Counted from the first letter of the stretch, positions 42,484-50,568 are shown. The stretch: DNA of 64,000 nt from Tabrizicola_A aquatica (GCA_965194375.1 CBDAEL010000001.1), one strand, 5' to 3'. Translations and numbers: made by a program. The notes: generated by a model not told the origin, from the letters alone.

Positions 42484-43111
42484 GACGAAGGCCCCTCAGA
42501 AACAGGATCGAAGACCGGCTATCGGTAACACTTGTGACGCGGTCAAGGTCAAATCGCCATGCCTTCTCAGCCTCGACAATCTCGGCCTCCACTGTGGCGC
42601 CCTTCATAAAGGCGCAGATGCCGCCCGGGCGAACATGTCTGAAGCCAAAAGCACATAGAGATTGCAACGGCGCGAGCGCTCTCGCTGACACGACGCAAGC
42701 GTTCTGCGCTGCGAGATCTTCGATCCGTGACGGGTAGACAGCCGCAGAAAGTCCCAGCTGACGAATGCATTCGCCCAGAAACACGCCCTTCCGACGGTCG
42801 CTTTCCACCAGAGAAACCCGCATTTCTGGCATCGCCTCGGCGGCCAAAATCGCAACGACTATGCCCGGGAAACCGCCCCCGCTCCCCAAATCAAGCCAAG
42901 TTCTCTGGTCAGGCCTTGCAATCTGAAAGAGCTGAATGGAATCAAGGATATGCCGGTGCCAAATGTCACCGATTGTCGACTTGGCGACGACATTGATCGA
43001 CGGATTCCACTTTTCTACAAGCCGTTCGAACTGGACGAGCCGGTCAAGGCTAATATCCGAGACGCCGCCCTGCACGCCAATTGCGTGCTCTATTTCATGA
43101 AGACGCATCAT
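42476..43111 (-). CDS. rsmG: 16S rRNA (guanine-527-N7)-methyltransferase RsmG
   Basis: A protein of 211 residues. LVEKWNPSINVVAKSTIGDIWHRHILDSIQL is the typical N-terminal block, followed by SAM motif I WLDLGSGGGFPGIVVAILA (about 71-89), VSLVESDRRKGVFLGE and VVSARALAPL. It methylates G527 of 16S rRNA; loss gives low-level streptomycin resistance in other bacteria. It is usually found beside mnmG near chromosome origins, as here. It overlaps mnmG by four bases and parA by eight. Confidence 0.96.
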   Translation of the reverse strand: MMRLHEIEHAIGVQGGVSDISLDRLVQFERLVEKWNPSINVVAKSTIGDIWHRHILDSIQLFQIARPDQRTWLDLGSGGGFPGIVVAILAAEAMPEMRVSLVESDRRKGVFLGECIRQLGLSAAVYPSRIEDLAAQNACVVSARALAPLQSLCAFGFRHVRPGGICAFMKGATVEAEIVEAEKAWRFDLDRVTSVTDSRSSILFLRGLRHV

Positions 43112-44982
43112 CGCCCGGCGGCCGCACGTCTGGCCTTCTTGATATGCGCAAGGATAAGGGCGAGCGCCGCCGGCGTCATGCCTTCGATGCGCGACGCCTG
43201 CGCCAGAGTTTCGGGTCGCCGCAAGAACAGCTTACCAGCCAGCTCCCCCGAAAGACCTGGAAGGCCGCGATACTCCAGATCTGGTGGGATCAGCGTCTCT
43301 TCCTCACGGCGCATGGCGGCAATGTCATTCTCTTGCCGGTCAAGGTACTGCTGATAAAGCGCATCATTCTCAATCTGCGTGCGGATTGCCGGATCGATCT
43401 TGGCGGCTTCGGGCTGCAGCGCATTGATTTGCTCACGCGTCACCTCGGGCATCGACAACAAACGCAGCAAGGTGCGACGCCCGCTGTCCATGTTGACGTT
43501 GATACCCGCCGCACGAAGTTCTTTAGGGCTAAAGCTGCTGTTCGACAGAATCTCCCGGCCAGCCTCAAGTGCCGTGATCTTTTGCTCGAAGGCCGCCATG
43601 CGATCTGGTCGTACGCAGCCCAGCCCAACGCCCATAGGTGTCAGGCGCTGATCCGCATTATCCGCCCGCAGGGCAAGCCTGAACTCAGCCCGCGATGTAA
43701 ACATGCGATAGGGTTCGGTCACGCCGCGATGAATAAGATCATCGATCAACACGCCAATATAGCTGTCTGCGCGCCCAAACAGGATCTTCTCACCGCCCCG
43801 CGCATAACTGGCTGCGTTAAGTCCAGCGACCAAACCCTGCGCAGCCGCCTCTTCATAACCCGTTGTGCCATTGATTTGACCCGCAAAAAACAGGCCCTCC
43901 AAGTCACGCGTCATGAGCGTCTGGGTCAGATCGCGAGGATCAAAGAAATCATATTCGATCGCATAGGCTGGCTGGAGGATTTTGACATCCTCAAGGCCCA
44001 CAATCGATCTCACATAGGCCTCTTGGACCTCCAGCGGCAAGGAAGAGGAAATACCATTGGGGTAAATCGTGTCGTCATCCAGTCCTTCTGGCTCCAGAAA
44101 GATCTGATGCGATGTCTTGTCGGCAAATCGAACGACCTTGTCTTCGATCGACGGGCAGTACCGCGGTCCAACACCTTCGATATGACCGCCGTACATGGCG
44201 GAGAGGTGGATGTTCTTGCGGATGATTTCATGGGTGGCCTCATTGGTATGGGTCACACCACACGACACCTGCCGAACCACCGGCCCAGCGCTCATAAAGG
44301 AAAACAACGACGGCTCGTCATCACCGGGCTGCTCTTCGGTCCGCGACCAGTCAATGGTCTTGCCATCGAGCCTGGGCGGGGTCCCCGTCTTCAATCGCCC
44401 GGTCTTCAAGCCGAGATCGCCCATCTGATCAGCAAGCTTGATCGAGGGCAAATCTCCCATCCTGCCACCAGAGGTACGGCTGGTTCCAATATGAATCAGG
44501 CCGTGAAGAAACGTCCCAGCCGTCAGAATTCCAGACCGGCCAGAAATAACGCTCCCATCCGCCAACTCAACACCCGCAAACCGACCGGAGTCGAGCGTGA
44601 GGCCCGTCACCTCCCCCTCAATCACCGTCAGGTTCTCTTCTTTGGCAAGAAGCCCTTGAATCGCCTCGCGGTACAGTTTGCGATCTGTTTGCGCCCGCGG
44701 CCCTTGAACGGCCGGTCCCTTTCGCCGGTTCAACAGTCTGAACTGAATCCCGGCGCGATCTGCAGCGCGCGCCATAACGCCATCAAGGGCGTCTATCTCA
44801 CGCACGAGGTGGCCCTTTCCCAGGCCCCCAATCGCCGGATTACAGGACATCACGCCGATAGCCGCACGACGCAAAGAGATCAGCGCAGTCGACGCGCCGA
44901 TGCGGGCAGCTGCCGCAGCCGCTTCCGTGCCGGCATGCCCGCCCCCAATGACGATGACATCAAAATGTTTCACGTGAAACAT
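43108..44982 (-). CDS. mnmG: tRNA uridine-5-carboxymethylaminomethyl modification enzyme MnmG (GidA)
   Basis: A protein of 624 residues. After MFHVKH comes the FAD site FDVIVIGGGHAGTEAAAAAARIG, then MSCNPAIGGLGKGHLVREIDALDG (catalytic-region Cys), TLTAGTFLHG-like ILTAGTFLHGLIHIG, and the AGQINGTTGYEEAAAQGLVAG block. With MnmE it builds the cmnm5 group at wobble uridine 34 of tRNAs using FAD and a folate. The ATG at 44982 is chosen; a GTG at 44988 overlapping the mnmE stop is also possible. Its first six codons are exactly the second parS site, so the N-terminus (MFHVKH) is fixed by that DNA element. Confidence 0.97.
   Translation of the reverse strand: MFHVKHFDVIVIGGGHAGTEAAAAAARIGASTALISLRRAAIGVMSCNPAIGGLGKGHLVREIDALDGVMARAADRAGIQFRLLNRRKGPAVQGPRAQTDRKLYREAIQGLLAKEENLTVIEGEVTGLTLDSGRFAGVELADGSVISGRSGILTAGTFLHGLIHIGTSRTSGGRMGDLPSIKLADQMGDLGLKTGRLKTGTPPRLDGKTIDWSRTEEQPGDDEPSLFSFMSAGPVVRQVSCGVTHTNEATHEIIRKNIHLSAMYGGHIEGVGPRYCPSIEDKVVRFADKTSHQIFLEPEGLDDDTIYPNGISSSLPLEVQEAYVRSIVGLEDVKILQPAYAIEYDFFDPRDLTQTLMTRDLEGLFFAGQINGTTGYEEAAAQGLVAGLNAASYARGGEKILFGRADSYIGVLIDDLIHRGVTEPYRMFTSRAEFRLALRADNADQRLTPMGVGLGCVRPDRMAAFEQKITALEAGREILSNSSFSPKELRAAGINVNMDSGRRTLLRLLSMPEVTREQINALQPEAAKIDPAIRTQIENDALYQQYLDRQENDIAAMRREEETLIPPDLEYRGLPGLSGELAGKLFLRRPETLAQASRIEGMTPAALALILAHIKKARRAAAGR
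44966..44981. other. parS: parS centromere site 2
   Basis: A second perfect 16-bp parS palindrome, identical to site 1, at the very start of mnmG, where it encodes Met-Phe-His-Val-Lys-His. It is 5.6 kb from site 1 and about 3.3 kb upstream of the candidate oriC. Two sites within 10 kb of parAB and near the origin are typical of alphaproteobacteria. Confidence 0.96.
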
Positions 44983-44984
44983 CC

Positions 44985-46265
44985 TCACTTTCCGATACAG
45001 AACCGCGAGAAAATCTCTTCAAGCAGATCTTCCACACCAACCTTGCCAATCATCATTTCCAGCGACACCGAAGCCGCATGAATCTCCGCCGCAGCAAGCT
45101 CCACCCCGGCATCAGCCCGCAGCACAGCCTGAGCAGACTCCAAAGAGGCCATCGCACCAAGCAGGGCGCTGCGCTGACGCTCTCGAATCACAAGACTCGA
45201 GCCGGATACGCGCTCACCAAGTACATTTCCAATCCGCGAGATCAAGTCATCAATCCCCGCTCCCGTCTTGCCCGAAACCGCAAGGCCCTCGGAAGACCGA
45301 AGATCCCCCTTCGCAAGAACCACAATATCACCCTTTTCCGGCAAAAGCGGCAACGCCTCATCGCCCTCCTTAAGGAAAATCCGCAAGTCGGCCCCGCGCG
45401 CACGGTCCAGCCCGCGCGCAATCCCAATCTGCTCCACCCGGTCGTCAGACAAGCGCAACCCCGCCGTATCCAACAAAGTGACCGCCAAGCCGTGGATCTC
45501 CATGCGCACCTCGATCACATCCCGCGTCGTACCCGCAATGTCCGATGTAATCGCAGCCTCCCGCCCAGCCAGAGCATTCAGCAGCGTCGACTTGCCGACA
45601 TTTGGCGCACCCACAATCGCCACCTCAAAGCCGTCTTTGATGCGCTCCGCAGCCAAGGCCCCAGCCAACTCCCGGCCAACTCCATCCCGAACACCACTCA
45701 AAAGCCGGACAACCTCGTCCGACACCTCTTCTGGCACATCTTCATCAGAAAAATCGATGGTCACAGCCAAGAGCGCCGAAGCCCGCACCAGATCCGCGCG
45801 CCAAAGCTGGGCTTTCCGCCCCAAATCACCCGACATTACCGCGATGGCTTGGCGCCGCTGGGCTTCGGTCTCCGCGTCGATCAGATCAGCCAGACCTTCA
45901 ATCTGCGTCAGATCCATCCGCCCATTTTCAAGCGCGCGTCGGCTGAATTCGCCCGGCTCCGCAAGGCGCAAACCCGGTTGCACGGCCAAAGCCCGCAACA
46001 CCGCCCGAACCGTCGCCGTGCCGCCATGAATCTGCAACTCAACGCAGGGTTCCCCGGTAAAGCTCGCCCCGGCCTCAAACACCAGCACAAGCGCCTCGTC
46101 CAGCACCCGCCCCTCATGGCGAACCCGGCGAACCCCAGCCTTGCGGGGTGCGGGCAATCCACCACACAGCGCCTCGGCGGCGACCCAAGCTTGATCACCA
46201 GACACCCGAATGACGGCAACGCCCGCTTTCCCCCGGGCGCTTGCCAGGGCGAATACTGTATCCAT
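44985..46265 (-). CDS. mnmE: tRNA modification GTPase MnmE (TrmE)
   Basis: A protein of 426 residues, a little shorter than the E. coli form (454). The N-terminal folate-binding domain (DTVFALASARGKAGVAVIRVSG ... RLAEPGEFSRRALENGRMDLTQIEGLADLI) is followed by helical parts that frame the G domain: G1 GAPNVGKST (about 222), G2 SDIAGTTRD, G3 DTAGL, and a C-terminal FCIGK with the conserved Cys. G4, usually NKxD, reads AKGD here. It forms the cmnm5U34 modification complex with MnmG. ATGs at 46268 and 46265 are both possible; 46265 is better spaced from AAGGGG. Confidence 0.95.
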   Translation of the reverse strand: MDTVFALASARGKAGVAVIRVSGDQAWVAAEALCGGLPAPRKAGVRRVRHEGRVLDEALVLVFEAGASFTGEPCVELQIHGGTATVRAVLRALAVQPGLRLAEPGEFSRRALENGRMDLTQIEGLADLIDAETEAQRRQAIAVMSGDLGRKAQLWRADLVRASALLAVTIDFSDEDVPEEVSDEVVRLLSGVRDGVGRELAGALAAERIKDGFEVAIVGAPNVGKSTLLNALAGREAAITSDIAGTTRDVIEVRMEIHGLAVTLLDTAGLRLSDDRVEQIGIARGLDRARGADLRIFLKEGDEALPLLPEKGDIVVLAKGDLRSSEGLAVSGKTGAGIDDLISRIGNVLGERVSGSSLVIRERQRSALLGAMASLESAQAVLRADAGVELAAAEIHAASVSLEMMIGKVGVEDLLEEIFSRFCIGK

Positions 46266-46293
46266 CATTCAACCCCTTGAAAGTAAACGAGGA

Positions 46294-47565
46294 TCAGGCG
46301 TTCATAGACTCGAAGAACTCACCGTTCGACTTGGTCTGCTTCAGCTTCGAGATCAGGAATTCAATCGCATCCGTGGTCCCCATCGGGTTTAGAATCCGCC
46401 GCAAGACATAGGTCTTCTGCAGATCCAGCTTATCGACCAACAGATCTTCCTTCCGGGTCCCGGATTTCAGAATATCAATCGCCGGGAACACGCGCTTGTC
46501 CGCAACCTTGCGGTCCAACACGATCTCGCTGTTGCCGGTGCCCTTGAATTCTTCAAAGATCACCTCGTCCATCCGGCTTCCGGTGTCGATCAAGGCCGTC
46601 GCAATAATCGTAAGCGACCCGCCTTCTTCGATGTTCCGTGCCGCACCAAAGAACCGCTTGGGCCGCTGCAACGCGTTGGCATCCACACCACCGGTCAGAA
46701 CCTTGCCGCTCGACGGCACCACCGTGTTGAACGCGCGCCCAAGCCGGGTGATCGAATCCAGCAAGATCACCACATCGCGCTTGTGCTCGACCAGACGCTT
46801 GGCCTTCTCAATCACCATCTCCGCCACGGCCACGTGGCGCGTCGCCGGTTCGTCAAAGGTCGAGGACACCACTTCACCGCGCACACTGCGCTGCATATCG
46901 GTCACTTCTTCGGGCCGTTCGTCGATCAACAGCACGATCAGATAGCACTCCGGGTGATTGGTCGCGATCGAATGGGCGATGTTTTGCAACAGCACCGTCT
47001 TACCCGTCCGCGGCGGTGCCACGATCAAGGCGCGCTGGCCCTTCCCGATCGGGCAGACCAGATCAATGATCCGGGCCGAGCGGTCCTTCACCGTCGGGTC
47101 TTCAATCTCCATCTTCAGCCGCTCATCCGGATAAAGCGGCGTCAGGTTGTCGAAGTGCACCTTGTGGCGCGCCTTTTCCGGATCATCAAAGTTGATCTTC
47201 GTCGCCTTGATCAGGCTGAAATAGCGCTCATTCTCGCGCGGCGCCTGAATGACGCCCTCAATGGAATCCCCCGTCCGCAGCGAAAACTGCCGGATCATCT
47301 CGGGACCCACATAGATATCATCTGGTCCCGGCAGATAGTTGGCCGAGGGGCTGCGCAAGAACCCAAACCCGTCCTGCAACACTTCCAACACACCGTCGCC
47401 GCCGATTTCCCAACCTTCCTCGGCATGCTCTTTCAAGATCGAGAACATCATCTCGCCCTTGCGCATCGAAGGCGCGTTCTCAATCTCCCATTCTTCGGCC
47501 ATCGCCAGCAACTCAGCCGGCGTCTTTGCCTTCAGATCAGCAAGATTCAAATGCTCGACAGTCAT
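46294..47565 (-). CDS. rho: Transcription termination factor Rho
   Basis: A protein of 423 residues. The N-terminal domain MTVEHLNLADLKAKTPAELLAMAEE leads into an OB-fold RNA-binding domain (GVLEVLQDGFGFLRSPSANYLPGPDDIYVGPEMIRQFSLRTGD). The RecA-type ATPase has Walker A VAPPRTGKTVLLQNIA, Walker B VVILLDSITRLGRAFN, and the Q- and R-loops further on (IEEGGSLTIIATALIDTGSRMDEVIFEEFKGTGN). It is a hexameric helicase that ends untranslated transcripts. GAGGGGACTTCG precedes the ATG. The order rho-mnmE-mnmG-rsmG-parA-parB is conserved in alphaproteobacteria. Confidence 0.98.
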   Translation of the reverse strand: MTVEHLNLADLKAKTPAELLAMAEEWEIENAPSMRKGEMMFSILKEHAEEGWEIGGDGVLEVLQDGFGFLRSPSANYLPGPDDIYVGPEMIRQFSLRTGDSIEGVIQAPRENERYFSLIKATKINFDDPEKARHKVHFDNLTPLYPDERLKMEIEDPTVKDRSARIIDLVCPIGKGQRALIVAPPRTGKTVLLQNIAHSIATNHPECYLIVLLIDERPEEVTDMQRSVRGEVVSSTFDEPATRHVAVAEMVIEKAKRLVEHKRDVVILLDSITRLGRAFNTVVPSSGKVLTGGVDANALQRPKRFFGAARNIEEGGSLTIIATALIDTGSRMDEVIFEEFKGTGNSEIVLDRKVADKRVFPAIDILKSGTRKEDLLVDKLDLQKTYVLRRILNPMGTTDAIEFLISKLKQTKSNGEFFESMNA

Positions 47566-47686
47566 CGAAGTCCCCTCGGCTCGCCCAAATCAGGCGATCA
47601 GCATATCGGTATACAGGAAAGCGCTTCCGGCCGGACGGCCCACGCATGATCCGGCCATACGGCGGCAACCGGCTCGAGTCAAGTTT

Positions 47687-48151
47687 TCAGAACTTAAGGA
47701 TCACCGCAAAGACGATCAACAGCATAAAGACCGTCGGAACCTCGTTCATCATGCGGTACTGCCGCCCCGATAGCAGGTTCTCACCCGCCAAAAACGCCTT
47801 GCGACGCGCCGCGAGCCACATGTGAAACACCGTCATGGCCACAACCGAGATCGCCTTGACCCAAACCCAAGCCTCGCTCCAGACCACAATCCCCGGCGTC
47901 ACCACCAGTGCCAATCCAAAAACCCAGGTCGCAATCATCGCAGGGTTCATGATCGCGCGCAGAAGCAACCGTTCCTGATGCTGGAACAACTGATCCATCT
48001 CGCTGCCAGCCACCACACCTTGCTTCTTCAGGCCCTCAACATGGTAGACATACAGCCGGGGCAGGTAAAACAGGCCCGCCATCCACGAGATGACAGACAC
48101 GACATGCAACGCCTTGGTCCAAAGATACCAGTCCGCCAAAAACCCGCCCAT
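47687..48151 (-). CDS. hemJ: Protoporphyrinogen IX oxidase HemJ
   Basis: A membrane protein of 154 residues with four hydrophobic helices. WTKALHVVSVISWMAGLFYLPRLYVYHVE (about 12-40) contains the conserved His residues of HemJ, and LLRAIMNPAMIATWVFGLALV, WVWVKAISVVAMTVFHMWLAARRKAF and the C-terminal RMMNEVPTVFMLLIVFAVILKF complete it. HemJ is the proteobacterial form of protoporphyrinogen oxidase and acts in the penultimate haem step. The ATG at 48151 with AGGGATCAG upstream is chosen over one five codons earlier. It lies beside the candidate oriC. Confidence 0.94.
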   Translation of the reverse strand: MGGFLADWYLWTKALHVVSVISWMAGLFYLPRLYVYHVEGLKKQGVVAGSEMDQLFQHQERLLLRAIMNPAMIATWVFGLALVVTPGIVVWSEAWVWVKAISVVAMTVFHMWLAARRKAFLAGENLLSGRQYRMMNEVPTVFMLLIVFAVILKF

Positions 48152-48282
48152 CTGATCCCTACCCATTCTCTGTGCTTTTCTTCTTCTTAAAGAAATAGAG
48201 TCTTAATGGAAGATGAAGATGTAGGGGCTGTGGGTATCGGAACAGCTGACATCATCCCCAAATATGCCCACAAGCAAAACCC

Positions 48283-48291
48283 TGTGGAAAA
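48283..48291 (-). promoter_or_regulatory. DnaA box (one mismatch)
   Basis: Read on the minus strand this is TTTTCCACA, one base from TTATCCACA. It directly precedes the AT-rich part of the candidate oriC, where a first DnaA contact would be expected. Confidence 0.6.
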
Positions 48292-48425
48292 CAATTGACA
48301 AAGTCTGTTCCAAGCAAAATATGCCATATAAGTCAAATAATTAACAGAAATTTCTACCCACAGAGAGGCATTGCATCGCCCTTGGATAACGCCCTATCCC
48401 AACCCCGGCTGGCCTGTTGTCCTCA

Positions 48426-48434
48426 TGTGGACAA
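48426..48434 (-). promoter_or_regulatory. DnaA box (one mismatch) within an inverted pair
   Basis: TTGTCCACA on the minus strand, one base from consensus. Together with TTGTCCTCA on the plus strand (48417-48425) it forms the dyad TTGTCC-N6-GGACAA, so two DnaA molecules could bind facing each other. Confidence 0.65.
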
Positions 48435-48527
48435 TCCCTGTCATTCATCTTGACAAGACCGCAGTTGCCAACACCTTGTCGTCCAAGCGCCCCGCAGCTG
48501 CCACTCATCCCCAAATCCCGTTGTAAC

Positions 48528-48536
48528 TTATCCACA
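48528..48536 (+). promoter_or_regulatory. Perfect DnaA box
   Basis: TTATCCACA, an exact match to the consensus, lying three bases before the ATG of maf. DnaA bound here would also be placed to affect maf transcription or translation. Confidence 0.85.
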
Positions 48537-48539
48537 GCC

Positions 48540-49139
48540 ATGTCCCGCCCCCTGATCCTCGCCTCCACCTCGTCCATCCGCCTCCAGCTCCTGCGCAACG
48601 CGGGGCTTGACGTCACGGCTCAGGCTGCGCGCGTCGATGAGGAGACCATCCGCCAAAGCCTTGAAGCCGAAGGCGCCACCCCCCGCGACATCGCCGATGC
48701 CTTGGCCGAGATGAAGGCCGCCCGGATCGCCAGCCGCACCCCCGGCAGCTTGGTCCTTGGCTGCGATCAAGTGCTTGATTTCAAAGGGACAGCCTTCGCC
48801 AAACCCACCTCTCCATATCAAGCGCGCACCCAACTTCTGTCTTTGCGCGGCCAGACCCACAGCCTCCTCTCCGCTGCCGTGCTTTATGACGGGGGTGAGC
48901 CGATCTGGCGACATGTCGGCCAAGCCCGCCTTACCATGCGTGACTTCAGCGAAGCCTACCTTGACGATTACCTCGCCAGAAACTGGCCCGACATCAGCCA
49001 CTCCGTCGGTGCCTACATGCTCGAAGCCGAAGGCGTGCGGCTCTTTAGCCGGATCGATGGCGATTATTTCACCATCCTTGGTCTGCCGCTGCTTCCCCTC
49101 TTGTCCTATCTCGCGACCCGGGGTTTTATTCCGGCATGA
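48540..49139 (+). CDS. maf: Maf family nucleotide pyrophosphatase
   Basis: A protein of 199 residues. PLILASTSSIRLQLLRNAGL (about 4-23) is the substrate loop, ADALAEMKAARIA follows, and SLVLGCDQVLDFKG (about 73-86) contains the catalytic Asp. The Gln after that Asp (DQV rather than DTI/DTV) points to the YceF-like branch that acts on 7-methyl-GTP rather than the dTTP/UTP branch; this is an inference from one residue. It hydrolyses modified nucleotides before they enter RNA. It starts the maf-aroE-coaE-dnaQ run, each overlapping the next, immediately after the candidate oriC. Longer in-frame starts would lie within the DnaA-box region. Confidence 0.9.
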   Translation: MSRPLILASTSSIRLQLLRNAGLDVTAQAARVDEETIRQSLEAEGATPRDIADALAEMKAARIASRTPGSLVLGCDQVLDFKGTAFAKPTSPYQARTQLLSLRGQTHSLLSAAVLYDGGEPIWRHVGQARLTMRDFSEAYLDDYLARNWPDISHSVGAYMLEAEGVRLFSRIDGDYFTILGLPLLPLLSYLATRGFIPA

Positions 49140-49975
49140 CAGAGCTTGCCAAAATCCCCCTCGCCGGTGTCATCGGCCACCCCATCGCCCACAGCCGATC
49201 CCCGGCCCTGCATGGGTTCTGGCTGCATCGCTATGGGGTCAAGGGCCATTACATCCCCATGGACGTCGCCCCGGCAGACCTTGAAACCACGCTGCGCCAT
49301 CTGCCTAAGATCGGCTTTGTCGGCCTGAACGTCACCCTTCCGCACAAAGAGGCCATTCTCAAGATCGCCGACGTCATCAGTGACCGCGCCGCCTTGATCG
49401 GGGCGGCCAACACGCTGATCTTCCGCAAGGATGGCAAAATCCACGCCGACAACACCGATGGCGCGGGATTTGTCGCCAATCTGCGCCAAAACGCCCCGCA
49501 CTGGGTGCCCGCCGCGGGCCCCGCCGCCGTCTTTGGGGCGGGCGGTGCCGCCCGCGCCGTGGTCGCCGCGCTGATCGAGGTGGGCGTGCCGGAAATTCGG
49601 ATTTCTAATCGCTCTCGCCCGCGAGCCGAGGCGCTCCGCGCAGATTTCGGCGCCAAGCTGGTGGTTTATGACTGGGTTCAGGCCGCCAATATGCTCGAAG
49701 GGGCCGCCACCGTCATCAACACCACCTCTCTGGGCATGGCTGGCAAACCTGAATTCCGCGTGCCGCTTGATGCGATCGAACCCGGCGCCGTGGTGAATGA
49801 TCTGGTCTACAACCCCCTCAAAACCACCTTTCTGGCCGAGGCCGAACAGCGCGGTGCCACCATCGTCGACGGCCTTGGAATGCTTTTGCATCAGGCGGCC
49901 CCCGGCTTTGAACGCTGGTTCGGCCCCACCCCGGCAGTCGATGAGGCCACCCGCCAAGCCGTGCTCAGCGCATGA
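49136..49975 (+). CDS. aroE: Shikimate dehydrogenase (NADP)
   Basis: A protein of 279 residues. GVIGHPIAHSRSPALHGFWL (shikimate-binding Ser residues), GLNVTLPHKE (catalytic Lys), DNTDGAGFVANL (catalytic Asp) and the NADP loop VFGAGGAARAVVAAL with SNRSRPRAE are all present. It reduces 3-dehydroshikimate to shikimate in aromatic amino-acid synthesis. It overlaps maf and coaE by four bases each. Confidence 0.97.
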   Translation: MTELAKIPLAGVIGHPIAHSRSPALHGFWLHRYGVKGHYIPMDVAPADLETTLRHLPKIGFVGLNVTLPHKEAILKIADVISDRAALIGAANTLIFRKDGKIHADNTDGAGFVANLRQNAPHWVPAAGPAAVFGAGGAARAVVAALIEVGVPEIRISNRSRPRAEALRADFGAKLVVYDWVQAANMLEGAATVINTTSLGMAGKPEFRVPLDAIEPGAVVNDLVYNPLKTTFLAEAEQRGATIVDGLGMLLHQAAPGFERWFGPTPAVDEATRQAVLSA

Positions 49976-50568
49976 CAGCCTTTCGCCTTGGATTGACCGG
50001 CTCCATCGGGATGGGCAAATCCACCACCGCCGCCATGTTTGCCGAGGAAGGGCTGCCCGTCTGGGATGCTGATGCCGCCGTCCACCGGCTTTACGGCCCA
50101 AACGGCGCCGCCGTGGCCCCGATTGCGGCACTTTGCCCTGAGGCCCAAACCGCCAGCGGGCTTGATCGCAACGCCCTGAAACGCTGGATCAGCACCGACG
50201 CATCCGCGCTGGCACAGCTTGAATCCATCGTTCATCCGCTCGTCGCCGCCGACCGCGACGCCTTCATTGCCTCGGCCCAGGCCGATATCATCGTCCTCGA
50301 CATCCCGCTTCTCTTCGAAAAAGGCACCGAGGCGCAGATGGACGCCACGCTTCTCTGCACCGCGCCCCTCGCGCTGCAAAAGGCCCGCGTCATGGCGCGC
50401 GGCACCCTGACCGAGGACCAGTTTCAAACCATCCTCGCCCGCCAGATGCCCGATTCCGAAAAGCGCGCCCGCGCCACGCATATCGTGGAAACTCTGTCCC
50501 TCGACAGCACCCGCGCCTATGTTCGCGCGCTTATCACCCATATCCGCGAAGGCCGCCGCCATGCGTGA
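49972..50568 (+). CDS. coaE: Dephospho-CoA kinase
   Basis: A protein of 198 residues with the P-loop LGLTGSIGMGKSTTAAMF (about 6-23), VWDADAAVHRLYG (conserved Asp acting as base), LESIVHPLVAADRDAF and VLDIPLLFEKGTEAQMD, and the C-terminal THIVETLSLDS. It adds the 3' phosphate to dephospho-CoA in the last step of coenzyme A synthesis. It overlaps aroE by four bases and dnaQ by eight. Confidence 0.96.
   Translation: MTAFRLGLTGSIGMGKSTTAAMFAEEGLPVWDADAAVHRLYGPNGAAVAPIAALCPEAQTASGLDRNALKRWISTDASALAQLESIVHPLVAADRDAFIASAQADIIVLDIPLLFEKGTEAQMDATLLCTAPLALQKARVMARGTLTEDQFQTILARQMPDSEKRARATHIVETLSLDSTRAYVRALITHIREGRRHA

Larger units (their letters stand above)
48152..48539. other. oriC: Candidate chromosomal origin of replication (oriC)
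   Basis: A 388-base gap between the divergent hemJ and maf genes with a cluster of DnaA-box-like 9-mers. One is perfect (TTATCCACA, 48528-48536), two have one mismatch (48283-48291 and 48426-48434, minus strand), and weaker ones with two mismatches occur at 48229-48237, 48354-48362 and 48417-48425. The section 48300-48355 is AT-rich and could be the unwinding element. A GAGTC site at 48198-48202 fits CcrM methylation (GANTC). The flanking gene order matches the Caulobacter oriC neighbourhood as I recall it, and parAB-parS are within 9 kb. Confidence 0.8.

Noticed and set aside
43081..45081. A 666-codon plus-strand open frame over mnmG
   Set aside because: It is antisense to the well-supported mnmG gene and shows no protein family.
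45078..46280. A 400-codon plus-strand open frame over mnmE
   Set aside because: It is antisense to mnmE, rich in Arg, Gln and His, and without a recognisable fold.
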